Part shown: positions 8,356-16,604 of the stretch, in pieces | Position numbering within the stretch: the stretch's first letter is position 1 | Layout of the letters: the number at the start of each line of letters is the position of its first letter | NCBI GenBank assembly: GCA_002348545.1 | Contig: DEBM01000057.1 | Span: 1-26,823, forward strand | Source: Balneolaceae bacterium UBA2956 | Lineage (GTDB): Bacteria; Bacteroidota; Rhodothermia; Balneolales; Balneolaceae | Direction: 5' to 3' | DNA length: 26,823 nucleotides | The notes under the pieces: model-generated | What the model was told of the DNA's origin: nothing | Seen by the model: only the letters and a program-made list of their open reading frames with translations | Database searches by the model: none | Translations under genes and position numbers: made by a program

Positions 8356-9021
8356 ATGGCGAATCATTCAGCAACCCATCCTAAACACGTTCATCACCAC
8401 TTTGTGGACTCCAATCAACAGTTCGAGTCGGCCAAGTTGGGAATGTGGGTATTTTTGGTGAACGAGATCTTATTCTTTGGCGGACTTTTCTGCGCTTACA
8501 TTGTATTTCGGGCCTGGTACCCCGAACTCTTTACCCAAGCAGCCCTCGAGCTTAATACCTTTTGGGGCGCGGTCAATACCGTGGTACTGATCGGTAGTTC
8601 ACTAACTGTAGCGATGGCTATACGTTCTGCACAAAACAACCAAAAGCGTGGGCTGGAAATTAACCTGCTCATTACCATTCTGTTAGCCTGCGTATTCTTG
8701 GTTATAAAGTACTTCGAGTACGAACATAAACTGCATCTCGGGATTGCTCCTGGTTCGTTTTGGAACCCCACTCCTGAAATCGCAGCTGTCCTAGACCACC
8801 CGAAAGCGAATATCTTTTTCGGGATTTACTACATGATGACAGCAGTGCATGGATTGCACGTTATAATTGGAATTGCCCTTATGATTTGGTTGTATTTGCG
8901 AGCTCGCAAAGGGCATTTCAACTCCGAATACTACACCCCGGTCGAAATAACCGGATTGTACTGGCACTTAGTAGATTTGATCTGGATTTTCCTGTTCCCA
9001 CTCTTATATTTAATAGAATAA
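8356..9021 (+). CDS. coxC: Cytochrome c oxidase subunit III
   Basis: Subunit III stabilises the oxidase core and helps proton uptake and turnover stability. At 221 residues it is the short five-helix form that lacks the first two helices of the mitochondrial protein. Conserved features are KLGMWVFLVNEILFFGGLF (about residues 27-45) with the family's conserved glutamate in LVNE, the YYMMTAVHGLHVIIGI helix (about 157-172), and the C-terminal YWHLVDLIWIFLFPLLYL. The N-terminal tail is unusually histidine-rich (HPKHVHHHF, residues 8-16), as is that of the CoxD encoded next. The gene begins 36 bases after coxA and precedes coxD by 62 bases. Base composition is higher in G+C than the act genes. The identity is firm. 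Confidence 0.95.
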   Translation: MANHSATHPKHVHHHFVDSNQQFESAKLGMWVFLVNEILFFGGLFCAYIVFRAWYPELFTQAALELNTFWGAVNTVVLIGSSLTVAMAIRSAQNNQKRGLEINLLITILLACVFLVIKYFEYEHKLHLGIAPGSFWNPTPEIAAVLDHPKANIFFGIYYMMTAVHGLHVIIGIALMIWLYLRARKGHFNSEYYTPVEITGLYWHLVDLIWIFLFPLLYLIE

Positions 9022-9083
9022 TACGCGCTCATGCCTCCTAAAACTAATTTAATATTCAACACATAAAACCCTGAAATTTTACA

Positions 9084-9398
9084 ATGATGAGTGAACATCA
9101 CGGACATCACATTGCATCAGCCAAGCAACTTTGGGGCATTGGAATAGCCCTATTAATTCTGACAGTCTTAACGGTCACCGTTGCCGGATTGGGCCTTCCC
9201 TCTCCTTTCGACATTCTAACGGCCATGGCTATTGCCCTAACCAAAGCTTTTTTAGTTGCAGCGTTCTTTATGGGCCTTTATTGGGACACCAAATTCAACT
9301 CCATGTTGCTAATCGGAGCACTGGCTTTCTTCATACTAATGGTCAGTATTACCTTACTCGATACGCTCTACCGCGATGATATAGTCCCATCCTTCTAA
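9084..9398 (+). CDS. coxD: Cytochrome c oxidase subunit IV (prokaryotic type)
   Basis: This 104-residue protein has three membrane helices (about 15-35, 44-66 and 73-95) and fits the small bacterial subunit IV (COX4_pro) that packs beside subunits I and III. Typical landmarks are the PSPFDILTAMAIALTKAFLVA segment, the FFMGLYWDTKFN loop and a charged end. The N-terminus is histidine-rich (SEHHGHH). Two ATG codons are adjacent (9084 and 9087), so the start is uncertain by one residue. It is the last recognisable oxidase gene of the operon; the next gene starts a single base after its stop, which suggests coupled translation. The small size limits family evidence, but the order coxB-coxA-coxC-coxD makes the call strong. 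Confidence 0.9.
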   Translation: MMSEHHGHHIASAKQLWGIGIALLILTVLTVTVAGLGLPSPFDILTAMAIALTKAFLVAAFFMGLYWDTKFNSMLLIGALAFFILMVSITLLDTLYRDDIVPSF

Positions 9399-9399
9399 G

Positions 9400-10359
9400 A
9401 TGGACACCTCACGTCCCATTGACCTAAGCGTTCCTTCTGCGGGAGCAATTCAGGATCACAGATGGGTTCGCTTCGGCTCTTTTGAGTTGCACTGGATTGA
9501 AACCGGCGATATCTGGCTTGACGGTGGAGCCATGTTCGGTGTCGTTCCTAAAGCCCTTTGGGCTCGTCAACTTCCCCCCGACGACAAAAATCGCATCCCA
9601 ATGACTATGCGATGCCTGCTTATTCGCTCCCTTACTACCGGACGATTATACCTAGTTGACAATGGAGCTGGGAACAAATTCAACGAAAAAATGACGAGTA
9701 TCTATGGCCTATCCTATGGGGCGAAGGGCGAGAAACGACTCGAATCTTCATTGGCCCGCGCAGGGGTGCATCCTTCCGAAATCACTGACCTTATATTTAC
9801 CCACCTGCATTTCGACCACTGTGGCGGCACCACCGACTACGTGAATGGTACCTTAAGGCATGTATTTCCGAACGCGTGCTATCACGTACACCCCGATCAC
9901 TTTCGTACCGCCACAGAGCCAAACCCCCGTGAGCAGGCTAGCTTCCTGCCCGACAATATTGGACCTATCGCTTCTGCCAGCAAGCGACTTTCCCTGCTTA
10001 ATGTGACCAGAGATGATGCAACCCATCCCGTTTACGAGCCGGGCCTCAACGCTTTAGTTATGAATGGGCATACCCTTGGTCAGCAACTCCCTAAAATTAC
10101 CAGCGGAGACAAGCACTTGGTTTTTGTAGCCGATTTACTCCCTACCGCCCAACATCTGCCCTTGGTTTGGATAATGGGCTACGATATGTTTCCTACTCAA
10201 ACCTTGAAAGAAAAACAGGCTATTTTAGAACAGGCCGCCGCTGAGCAGTGGTGGTTACTGATGGAGCATGATCGTTATCATGAATGCATACAGGTTGGGA
10301 ACATCAAGGAGCGTTGGAAGGTTATAGCTACTAGTACGTTGAACGATTTAGCCCTTTAG
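9400..10359 (+). CDS. Metallo-beta-lactamase-fold hydrolase
   Basis: This 319-residue protein has the metal-binding core of the metallo-beta-lactamase superfamily: THLHFDH at 134-140 (His135, His137, Asp139, His140), His224 in MNGHTLGQ, Asp245 in FVADLLPT and a late His290 in LMEHD. Together these fit a two-metal hydrolase site. The order and the long N-terminal beta region resemble the lactonase/glyoxalase-II-like branch, but the substrate cannot be read from sequence. No signal peptide or membrane helix is seen, so it is probably cytoplasmic. It begins one base after coxD and ends seven bases before the following GTG, so it is likely co-transcribed with the oxidase operon, possibly by chance of gene order. 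Its DNA is G+C-richer than the upstream genes (31 of 60 at 9781-9840), which hints at a different history. The superfamily is certain; the function is unknown. Confidence 0.9.
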   Translation: MDTSRPIDLSVPSAGAIQDHRWVRFGSFELHWIETGDIWLDGGAMFGVVPKALWARQLPPDDKNRIPMTMRCLLIRSLTTGRLYLVDNGAGNKFNEKMTSIYGLSYGAKGEKRLESSLARAGVHPSEITDLIFTHLHFDHCGGTTDYVNGTLRHVFPNACYHVHPDHFRTATEPNPREQASFLPDNIGPIASASKRLSLLNVTRDDATHPVYEPGLNALVMNGHTLGQQLPKITSGDKHLVFVADLLPTAQHLPLVWIMGYDMFPTQTLKEKQAILEQAAAEQWWLLMEHDRYHECIQVGNIKERWKVIATSTLNDLAL

Positions 10360-10366
10360 TACCACT

Positions 10367-13300
10367 GTGCCCAACACCCAACCTAACAATCATAGGCTAC
10401 TGATTCGTAGCCTCCAAAAAGCTCATAAGCAGTCCCAAGCCCAGCGGACGACATTAGGGCTATGGAATGCCAGCCTAGTAGGTATAACGCTATTTTTAGT
10501 ATTGTTGCTTCTAGAACAGCAGTTCTATTTGGATCCTTGGATTAAAGGCCTAGGCTTAGCAGCTATTGCCTCCACTAAACTGTTTAGCCTTTGGTGGACT
10601 CGCCGGCAAGGGACACCAATGAGTTTCGAAGAATTTTACCTTCAATTTAGCCGGCAATCAGGTCTCGAGGAACTGCGGTATGCGGTCGATTTAATGCAGT
10701 ATGAGGATGCTAAGAGCGAAGAGGCCAATAAAAAGAAAACTAACAAACAAGCTGATATTGCATCTGTTTCGCCCATACAACAAGCCTTTATCAACGCGGC
10801 GATTTTACAAAACCTAGAGCAGGTACCCCAGCCTAAACTCACCACCATACTCGACGAATACATACGCAACTTACCTACCGCTAGCATGATTCGACAACGC
10901 CTCCTGTGGATAGGTATATTTTTAATGCTAGGGGGCTTTACGGCGTTTAATTTTTCAGATGGAACCTTGCGCCTTATAAGCTTTTGGCAAAGCTATGAAA
11001 AGCCCAATCCCTACCACTACACCGTATTTCCTGGCAACACCACTTTGGAACAAGGCACGGAATTCACAGCCACAATTGGCTTTAAGGGTACAATACCCGA
11101 CGAGCTTATTCTGTACTTTAAAACCGATATTGAATCCGAGTACAGAAGCCAGCTGTTGAATGAGGTAGCGAGCTTATCAGGCTCAGACTCTGCATCCTAC
11201 AACGCTACCTTCGTCGCACCCAGTCAGGAGCTTAACAGTGCACTAAGCTACTACATGGGCATGGATGATTTCCAAAGTCCGGTCTACCGCGTGGACGTGC
11301 AGAACCGGCCTCGGTTCCTAGATCTGTTAGCTGTACTCACTCCTCCAAATTACACTGGGCTACCCACTGACACTCTGCACTATCCATTTGCGCAATTAAA
11401 CGGTTACCAAGGCACCCAACTCGAACTACTCGGTGTATTAAACAAACTGGTAGCAGACCTGCAACTATTCCACAGTATCCAAGGCCAACTACCCATCGAC
11501 TCCAGTTTTATTAGTACCCTTGGTTTTCTACCCGCCGATACCTTATTCCATATTACCAGCCTACAAATCGAACAAGTCGATACCCTACGATTAAACTTGA
11601 AAGACACCAGTGGTTTGCAAAGTAGCCGTTCTGAGGCTGGGATGATCCAGTTCGTTCTTAACCCAGCTATAGATGCGCCCCCACAGGTATCGCTATTGGA
11701 ACCTATTCAAGATTTGAGTGAGGTTGCACCCAGTACATTGCTTATTCTCTACCGAGCAAGGGACGATCATGGTCTCGGTCAAACCCGTCTTCGCTATGTA
11801 CTGCAACGCCCCTTTACCGATTCTGAAAGTATTATAAACATCCCTCTCGGTCAGGCACTACATGATGCTATTGTATCGTATACCTGGGACCTAGAAGAAT
11901 TGGCGCTGCGTCCCAAAGATAAGCTGCGATTTTGGATAGAAGTTCAGGATAATGATGGGTATAACGGTCCTAAATGGGGAAAATCGGAGGAACGCGTGCT
12001 GCGCATCCCTTCGCTAACTGAATTTTTCGATGATATTGGTGAACGGGAGGATGAAGTGAACATCGATATGAGGGATATATCGGAATCTTTCGAAGTCATT
12101 CAAGAACGTTATGAAGAATTCAAAGAAAACCTGATTGACCAACCCAAGGGTAACTATGAGCAGCAGGTACAGCTCGAAAGACTGCAGGAAGAACAGCGAG
12201 AAATAGAGGAGCGAATAAAAGAACTGAACGAAAAGTTCGAGGCCATCAAAGAGGAGTTGAGCGAGAAAAATCTACTTTCCGAAGAGACCTTGAAAGCCTA
12301 TGAGGAATTAGAGCAGCTCATGAAAGAAATTGACGATCCCGCATTTCGAGAAGCTTTAGAACAGCTACGCGAAAACTTACAACAAATGAACCCTGAGCAG
12401 ATACGTCAAGACCTCGAGGATGTTGAGTTCAACGAAAAGCGTTATAAAGAGCGGCTTGAGCGAAGTATTGAACTCTTTAAGCAGCTCAAACTCAATTCCG
12501 ATTTGGAAAAATTGGCTCGTTCTTACGAGGAGTTGGCCAAGGAGGAGGCTGAGCGGAACGGACAAACGGAAGAAGATGAAGAGGGAACAGAAGAAGAATC
12601 GAATCAGAACTCTAGTAAAACTAAGAGACCTAATCCCCTCACAGAACAGAAAAGACAAGCCCTACAAGAAGAGTTAAACCGTCTTCAGGAACAAAATAAA
12701 AAACTTTCCGAGCAGATTTCCCCAAAAAATGAAGATATCATTCAAGAACTTCAAGAATTCTCTATGGATAAGCTCGAGAAAATTAAAGAACGCATACAAC
12801 AAGAATCCCAACCCAACTTGCAGGAGGATTTCGAAGAACTGGCCCAAAAAACTCGCGAACAGATGCAGGTGCTGGGGCAACAGCAAATAAACTTAAGTAT
12901 CGCAGCGCTGCAATACATTCTTCAGAGCTTACTCAATCTATCACTGGAACAAGAAAAACTAGTAACTGCTACCGAGGAGACCGAAAACCAGAGTCAGGCT
13001 TATATAAATATGGCTCGGCATCAGCAACGTATTGAGCAAGTGTTCAATAGCCTAGCCGACTCCTTGTACGAAATCTCCACCGACATTCCCCAGTTTGCTA
13101 ACCGCATAAACGAGCAAAAGGCCCAGACCCTCGAACGAATTCAATCCAGCCTCACTCAAATGATCGAACGTCAGCAAAATCGAGCCAACTTAGCCTCGCG
13201 CCAAAGCTTTGGAGGGCTTAATGAACTTAGCTACGAACTAGCCAACCTAATGGACCAGCTTCAAAACTCTCAGTCCGGTTCGAGTAGCAGTGGAGGGATG

Positions 13301-13858
13301 AATATGCAACAGATGATGAAACAAATGCAGCAAATGGGTGAGCAACAACAAAAAATGAACCAGCAGATTCAAGACATCATCAATGACATCCAGGGGGATC
13401 GGCTCACACAAGAACAAACCCAGCGCCTAGAGCAGCTGTCCCGTCAACAAAACGCCATTCGAAAGCAGCTTCAAGAGATGCAGCAAAACGGTGGACTTGA
13501 AGCCGGTGACGAACTTGCAAGCGAACTAGAGCGGATTATTGAGGACCTAGAAGAAACTATTAATGATCTCCGTGGGGGGATGATAGACTTTATTCTGATT
13601 GAGCGCCAGCAAAATATTTTATCACGCATGCTTCAGGCCGAAGATGCCCTACAAGAGCGGGATGAGGAAGAACAACGAGAGGGTATCTCAGGAGAAAATC
13701 CATTGAACCGCCCCAGCCCACCTATTAGCCTTGAAGAGTTGGAGCAACTCATTCGCGAACGGCTGAAAGATCCTAACTTTACCCCTTTTACCTCAGATTA
13801 TCAGCAATTGATTCAGCAGTACTTTGAACTGCTTCGAAAGCAGCAAGTGGATAGTTAG
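10367..13858 (+). CDS. Large DUF4175-like membrane protein with long coiled coil
   Basis: This 1163-residue protein resembles the DUF4175 family of Bacteroidota and relatives, whose function is unknown. It starts with GTG, seven bases after the hydrolase gene. Two membrane helices lie at about residues 35-50 and 60-77 and a third at about 178-195. A beta-rich, probably periplasmic part follows (about 200-550; FPGNTTLEQGTEFTATIGF, LTPPNYTGLPTDTLHYPF, and a repeat beginning PPQVSLLEPIQDL). From about 560 to 1110 the sequence is mostly heptad-like and rich in Glu, Gln, Lys and Leu, a long coiled coil. It includes an acidic insert (about 728-745) and a Met/Gln-rich stretch near 979-1010. In relatives such proteins often sit near MoxR/DUF58/BatA genes; here a BatA-like gene is about 2.7 kb away on the other strand. 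A cell-envelope structural role is a guess. Its end is convergent with the polysaccharide locus. Confidence 0.8.
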   Translation: MPNTQPNNHRLLIRSLQKAHKQSQAQRTTLGLWNASLVGITLFLVLLLLEQQFYLDPWIKGLGLAAIASTKLFSLWWTRRQGTPMSFEEFYLQFSRQSGLEELRYAVDLMQYEDAKSEEANKKKTNKQADIASVSPIQQAFINAAILQNLEQVPQPKLTTILDEYIRNLPTASMIRQRLLWIGIFLMLGGFTAFNFSDGTLRLISFWQSYEKPNPYHYTVFPGNTTLEQGTEFTATIGFKGTIPDELILYFKTDIESEYRSQLLNEVASLSGSDSASYNATFVAPSQELNSALSYYMGMDDFQSPVYRVDVQNRPRFLDLLAVLTPPNYTGLPTDTLHYPFAQLNGYQGTQLELLGVLNKLVADLQLFHSIQGQLPIDSSFISTLGFLPADTLFHITSLQIEQVDTLRLNLKDTSGLQSSRSEAGMIQFVLNPAIDAPPQVSLLEPIQDLSEVAPSTLLILYRARDDHGLGQTRLRYVLQRPFTDSESIINIPLGQALHDAIVSYTWDLEELALRPKDKLRFWIEVQDNDGYNGPKWGKSEERVLRIPSLTEFFDDIGEREDEVNIDMRDISESFEVIQERYEEFKENLIDQPKGNYEQQVQLERLQEEQREIEERIKELNEKFEAIKEELSEKNLLSEETLKAYEELEQLMKEIDDPAFREALEQLRENLQQMNPEQIRQDLEDVEFNEKRYKERLERSIELFKQLKLNSDLEKLARSYEELAKEEAERNGQTEEDEEGTEEESNQNSSKTKRPNPLTEQKRQALQEELNRLQEQNKKLSEQISPKNEDIIQELQEFSMDKLEKIKERIQQESQPNLQEDFEELAQKTREQMQVLGQQQINLSIAALQYILQSLLNLSLEQEKLVTATEETENQSQAYINMARHQQRIEQVFNSLADSLYEISTDIPQFANRINEQKAQTLERIQSSLTQMIERQQNRANLASRQSFGGLNELSYELANLMDQLQNSQSGSSSSGGMNMQQMMKQMQQMGEQQQKMNQQIQDIINDIQGDRLTQEQTQRLEQLSRQQNAIRKQLQEMQQNGGLEAGDELASELERIIEDLEETINDLRGGMIDFILIERQQNILSRMLQAEDALQERDEEEQREGISGENPLNRPSPPISLEELEQLIRERLKDPNFTPFTSDYQQLIQQYFELLRKQQVDS

Positions 13859-14005
13859 TGTATTAAGCTTTTAAATAGCTATTCTCACATTATATAAATA
13901 ACCGCATATTTTATTAACTTCAAGATAACTGAACTTACCAATTCAACTTGAACATAGTGAAAATGATAAGTGCCTAGTGTTGATAAAAATAGACGAATTA
14001 CTTAC

Positions 14006-15178
14006 TTAATCTTTCCCGAACAAATCGCGGGTATAAACCTTATCGGCTACATCCCGAATATCATCTACCATACGGTTGGAGATGATGATATCGGAGATTT
14101 GTTTGAAGTCCTCTAGATTTTTTATGACTCGAGACCTATAAAATTCATTCGTTTTTAAATAAGGCTCATACACTACCACTTCAATACCCTTCGCTTTTAT
14201 GCGCTTCATGATGCCTTGAATAGCTGATTGCCGGAAATTATCCGACCCCGCTTTCATAACTAATCGATAGACCCCAACCACCTTGGGGTTTTTACTCCAA
14301 ATTTGACGTGCTATAAAATCTTTTCGCGTAGAGTTAGCATCCACAATTGCCCTGATGATGTTATTGGGTACGTCCTTAAAGTTGGCCAATAGTTGTTTGG
14401 TATCCTTGGGTAAGCAGTACCCGCCATAGCCGAAACTGGGATTGTTGTAGTGATTTCCGATGCGTGGATCTAAGCCCACTCCTTCAATTACCTGCTTTGC
14501 GCTTAGTCTGTGCGACTCACAATAAGAATCTAGTTCGTTAAAATAAGCAACCCTCATGGCAAGATAGGTATTCGAAAATAACTTAATGGCCTCCGCTTCG
14601 ATACTATCTGTGAATAAAACCGGGATATCTTCTTTTGGCTTTTTAGCTCCTTCAAGTAACAGATCTGCAAAGGTATGTGCACGCTTGGTTCGTTCTCCAA
14701 CTACGATTCTAGAGGGATATAAATTATCAAGGAGCGCTTGTCCCTCACGTAAAAATTCAGGAGAAAATAATAGGTTTCCGGTGCTAAATTGTTCTTTAGC
14801 ACGCTGTACATAGCCTACTGGAATGGTAGATTTAATAACCATCACCGCTTCAGGATTAATAGACATAACCTGTTTGATGACTGCTTCAACTGACGAAGTA
14901 TTGAAGTAATTAGTATCTGGATCGTAATTTGTAGGTGTAGCTATTACGACATATTCTGCTTCTTTAAACGCCTCCTCAGGATCTACAGTTGCCTTGAGAT
15001 TGAGCGCCTTATTCTGTAGAAAATGTTCTATTTCCTTATCTGTAATAGGAGACTTTTTACTATTGATGACATCAATCTTTTCTTGTACGATGTCCAAAGC
15101 AATCACTTCATTCTTTTGGGCAAGAAGTACGGCGAGAGAGAGTCCTACATATCCAGTGCCTGCGATGGCTAGTTTCAT
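14006..15178 (-). CDS. ugd: UDP-glucose 6-dehydrogenase (Ugd family)
   Basis: Ugd oxidises UDP-glucose to UDP-glucuronate with two NAD+, supplying acidic sugars for capsule or exopolysaccharide. At 390 residues it matches the short Ugd type of E. coli. The N-terminal Rossmann domain begins with MKLAIAGTGYVGLSLAVLL (GxGYVG at 7-12), and the middle helix region has KLFSNTYLAMRVAYFNELD (199-217). The active-site cysteine is Cys255 in FGYGGYCLPKDTKQL. The C-terminal UDP-binding domain includes RQSAIQGIMKRIKAKGIEV. The start ATG is the first in frame, 10 bases after the acetyltransferase stop. It is the last gene of the minus-strand cluster; its stop lies 147 bases from the end of the convergent DUF4175-like gene. 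GDP-mannose or UDP-N-acetyl sugars are possible alternative substrates, but the length and motifs favour UDP-glucose. Confidence 0.9.
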   Translation of the reverse strand: MKLAIAGTGYVGLSLAVLLAQKNEVIALDIVQEKIDVINSKKSPITDKEIEHFLQNKALNLKATVDPEEAFKEAEYVVIATPTNYDPDTNYFNTSSVEAVIKQVMSINPEAVMVIKSTIPVGYVQRAKEQFSTGNLLFSPEFLREGQALLDNLYPSRIVVGERTKRAHTFADLLLEGAKKPKEDIPVLFTDSIEAEAIKLFSNTYLAMRVAYFNELDSYCESHRLSAKQVIEGVGLDPRIGNHYNNPSFGYGGYCLPKDTKQLLANFKDVPNNIIRAIVDANSTRKDFIARQIWSKNPKVVGVYRLVMKAGSDNFRQSAIQGIMKRIKAKGIEVVVYEPYLKTNEFYRSRVIKNLEDFKQISDIIISNRMVDDIRDVADKVYTRDLFGKD

Positions 15179-15188
15179 ATTAATTTTG

Positions 15189-15773
15189 TTATGTTTTATT
15201 ACCTAAATAAATGACATTATTTCCTTTTTTTCGATACTCTTCGCCAGTCTCCCCGCATATTGACATCCCTTCTTCATCAAATTTTAAACGAACCCCAGCT
15301 TTTGACATCCATCCTATTTGTTTAGCGGGATTCCCAACCATAAGGGCATATGCGGGTACGGATTTTGTCACCACACTTCCTGCTCCGATGAATGCATATT
15401 CGCCGATTTCGTTGCCGCAAATGATCGTTGCGTTGGCGCCGATAGTCGCTCCTTTACCTACACGGGTGTAGAGGTATTCGTCCTTACGATCGATCGAACT
15501 TCTGGGATTTATCACATTGGTAAATACCATGCTAGGACCGCAAAAAACGTCATCATCTATAATAACTCGGTCGTAGATGGATACATTATTTTGGACTCGG
15601 ACATTTTTTCCAAGGACGGCTTTTCCACCTATATAAACGTTTTGGCCGAGTACGCAGCCTTCCCTTATTTTAGCTCCGGCCATCACATGCACCCAGTGCC
15701 AGATTTTAGTGCCAGCTCCTACCTCAGCTAGTTGATCTACTATAGCGGTTTCGTGTATGAATACATTGTTCAT
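15189..15773 (-). CDS. Left-handed beta-helix sugar N-acetyltransferase, WbpD-like
   Basis: This 194-residue protein is a hexapeptide-repeat (left-handed beta-helix) acyltransferase. The closest family I recognise is WbpD-type UDP-2-acetamido-3-amino-glucuronate N-acetyltransferase, which acetylates the 3-amino group using acetyl-CoA. Typical features are the opening VFIHETAIVDQLAEVGAGTK, the KIWHWVHVMAGAKIREGC stretch with the likely catalytic histidines, and the end of the helix with GAGSVVTKSVPAYALMVGNPAKQIGW. A C-terminal stretch follows, with CGETGEEYRK near the end. I start it at the ATG at 15773; a TTG at 15785 would add four residues right after the HAD stop. It lies 10 bases before ugd. 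In the WbpA-E pathway it works after WbpA, WbpB and WbpE; only a WbpA-like gene is present here, so the exact substrate is not proven. Confidence 0.82.
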   Translation of the reverse strand: MNNVFIHETAIVDQLAEVGAGTKIWHWVHVMAGAKIREGCVLGQNVYIGGKAVLGKNVRVQNNVSIYDRVIIDDDVFCGPSMVFTNVINPRSSIDRKDEYLYTRVGKGATIGANATIICGNEIGEYAFIGAGSVVTKSVPAYALMVGNPAKQIGWMSKAGVRLKFDEEGMSICGETGEEYRKKGNNVIYLGNKT

Positions 15774-15787
15774 AGTTCTACTCAATA

Positions 15788-16582
15788 TTAAACTCTTAAG
15801 TTATGTTGAATAATCCAATGATAAGCTTCTAAAACCCCAGATGTTGAGGGACCGTTGGTCACTAGATGAGCAACTTTCTTTACAGGTTCAAGTGCATTGG
15901 ATGGTGCAAAGGCCATTCCTACTCGCTTAAGACCAGAAATATCTCCGCTAGAATCTCCAATATAGGCTATTTGGGAGAGATCCACCTCTAACATTTTGCA
16001 TAAATGCTTCAAGCCCTCGCCTTTGTTAGCTTTTTTCACAATAATATTCACTGATACATCCGTCTTATGAACCTCAAAATGTGGGAAATCTTGAGATATT
16101 TTTTTGATAGCTAAGATATGTATTTCATCGATGATTGATTTTTCACGATGGATAAGTCCGACATCAGTGAATTTAGCAAACTCAGAAATAGATCCTGGAA
16201 AATTGGGAAAAATTTCTTCATGCGCCCATGCTCGAATGGCTTCAATGTCCGATGTAAGAGTATCGGTGACTATAGGATTCCACGTAAGGCAATTGGTTGT
16301 CATATCATAAAACCCACCGCCACTTTCAAACACAAAAGGTAAACGCACCCCTAAAAATTGCGCCTGCGCCTCGGCGTAGGGCATGGGCCTACCTGTACAA
16401 ATAGTCATAGGTGGAATGCTAGGGTCTGAATCACTTTGAAGCTGTAAGGCTCGAATTTGGGTATAGACTTCCCAGTTGGGGGATTCAAAAGGATCTGTCA
16501 TACAACCATCCAAATCAGTGACAAATACCTTAATTTTCGAGATTGGGAGAGTTCTTTTTGATGATGATGATTGATAAGTCAT
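15788..16582 (-). CDS. HAD-superfamily (type IIB-like) phosphatase
   Basis: This 264-residue protein is a HAD phosphatase. Motif I is VTDLDGCMTD with nucleophile Asp23 and Asp25, motif II is ICTGRP (about 61-66), motif III is Lys187 in NKGEGLKH, and motif IV is IGDSSGDISGLK with Asp210 and Asp214. The cap between motifs II and III is the type IIB kind found in phosphoglycolate, sucrose-phosphate, mannosyl-3-phosphoglycerate and phosphomannomutase-like enzymes. The substrate is therefore probably a phosphorylated sugar or sugar acid, but cannot be named. It is cytoplasmic, with no signal. It lies 22 bases after the VWA gene and runs directly into the acetyltransferase gene. A glycerate 2-kinase gene two positions upstream makes a glycerate-linked substrate worth considering, as speculation only. 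All four motifs are intact. Confidence 0.87.
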   Translation of the reverse strand: MTYQSSSSKRTLPISKIKVFVTDLDGCMTDPFESPNWEVYTQIRALQLQSDSDPSIPPMTICTGRPMPYAEAQAQFLGVRLPFVFESGGGFYDMTTNCLTWNPIVTDTLTSDIEAIRAWAHEEIFPNFPGSISEFAKFTDVGLIHREKSIIDEIHILAIKKISQDFPHFEVHKTDVSVNIIVKKANKGEGLKHLCKMLEVDLSQIAYIGDSSGDISGLKRVGMAFAPSNALEPVKKVAHLVTNGPSTSGVLEAYHWIIQHNLRV

Positions 16583-16604
16583 TAGAAATAACGAATGGGC
16601 TTCT

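Noticed and set aside
12377..12886. Antisense open frames opposite the DUF4175-like gene
   Set aside because: They arise from the Glu/Gln-rich codons of the coiled coil read backwards, and give Leu/Phe-rich peptides without start signals.
13859..14005. Possible terminator between the convergent DUF4175-like and ugd genes
   Set aside because: The best stem (TTCAAG/CTTGAA, about 13919-13952) has only six pairs, a 22-base loop and no following T-run on either strand.
15211..15731. Plus-strand open frames opposite the acetyltransferase gene
   Set aside because: They lie wholly opposite a well-supported hexapeptide acyltransferase and show no coding signature of their own.
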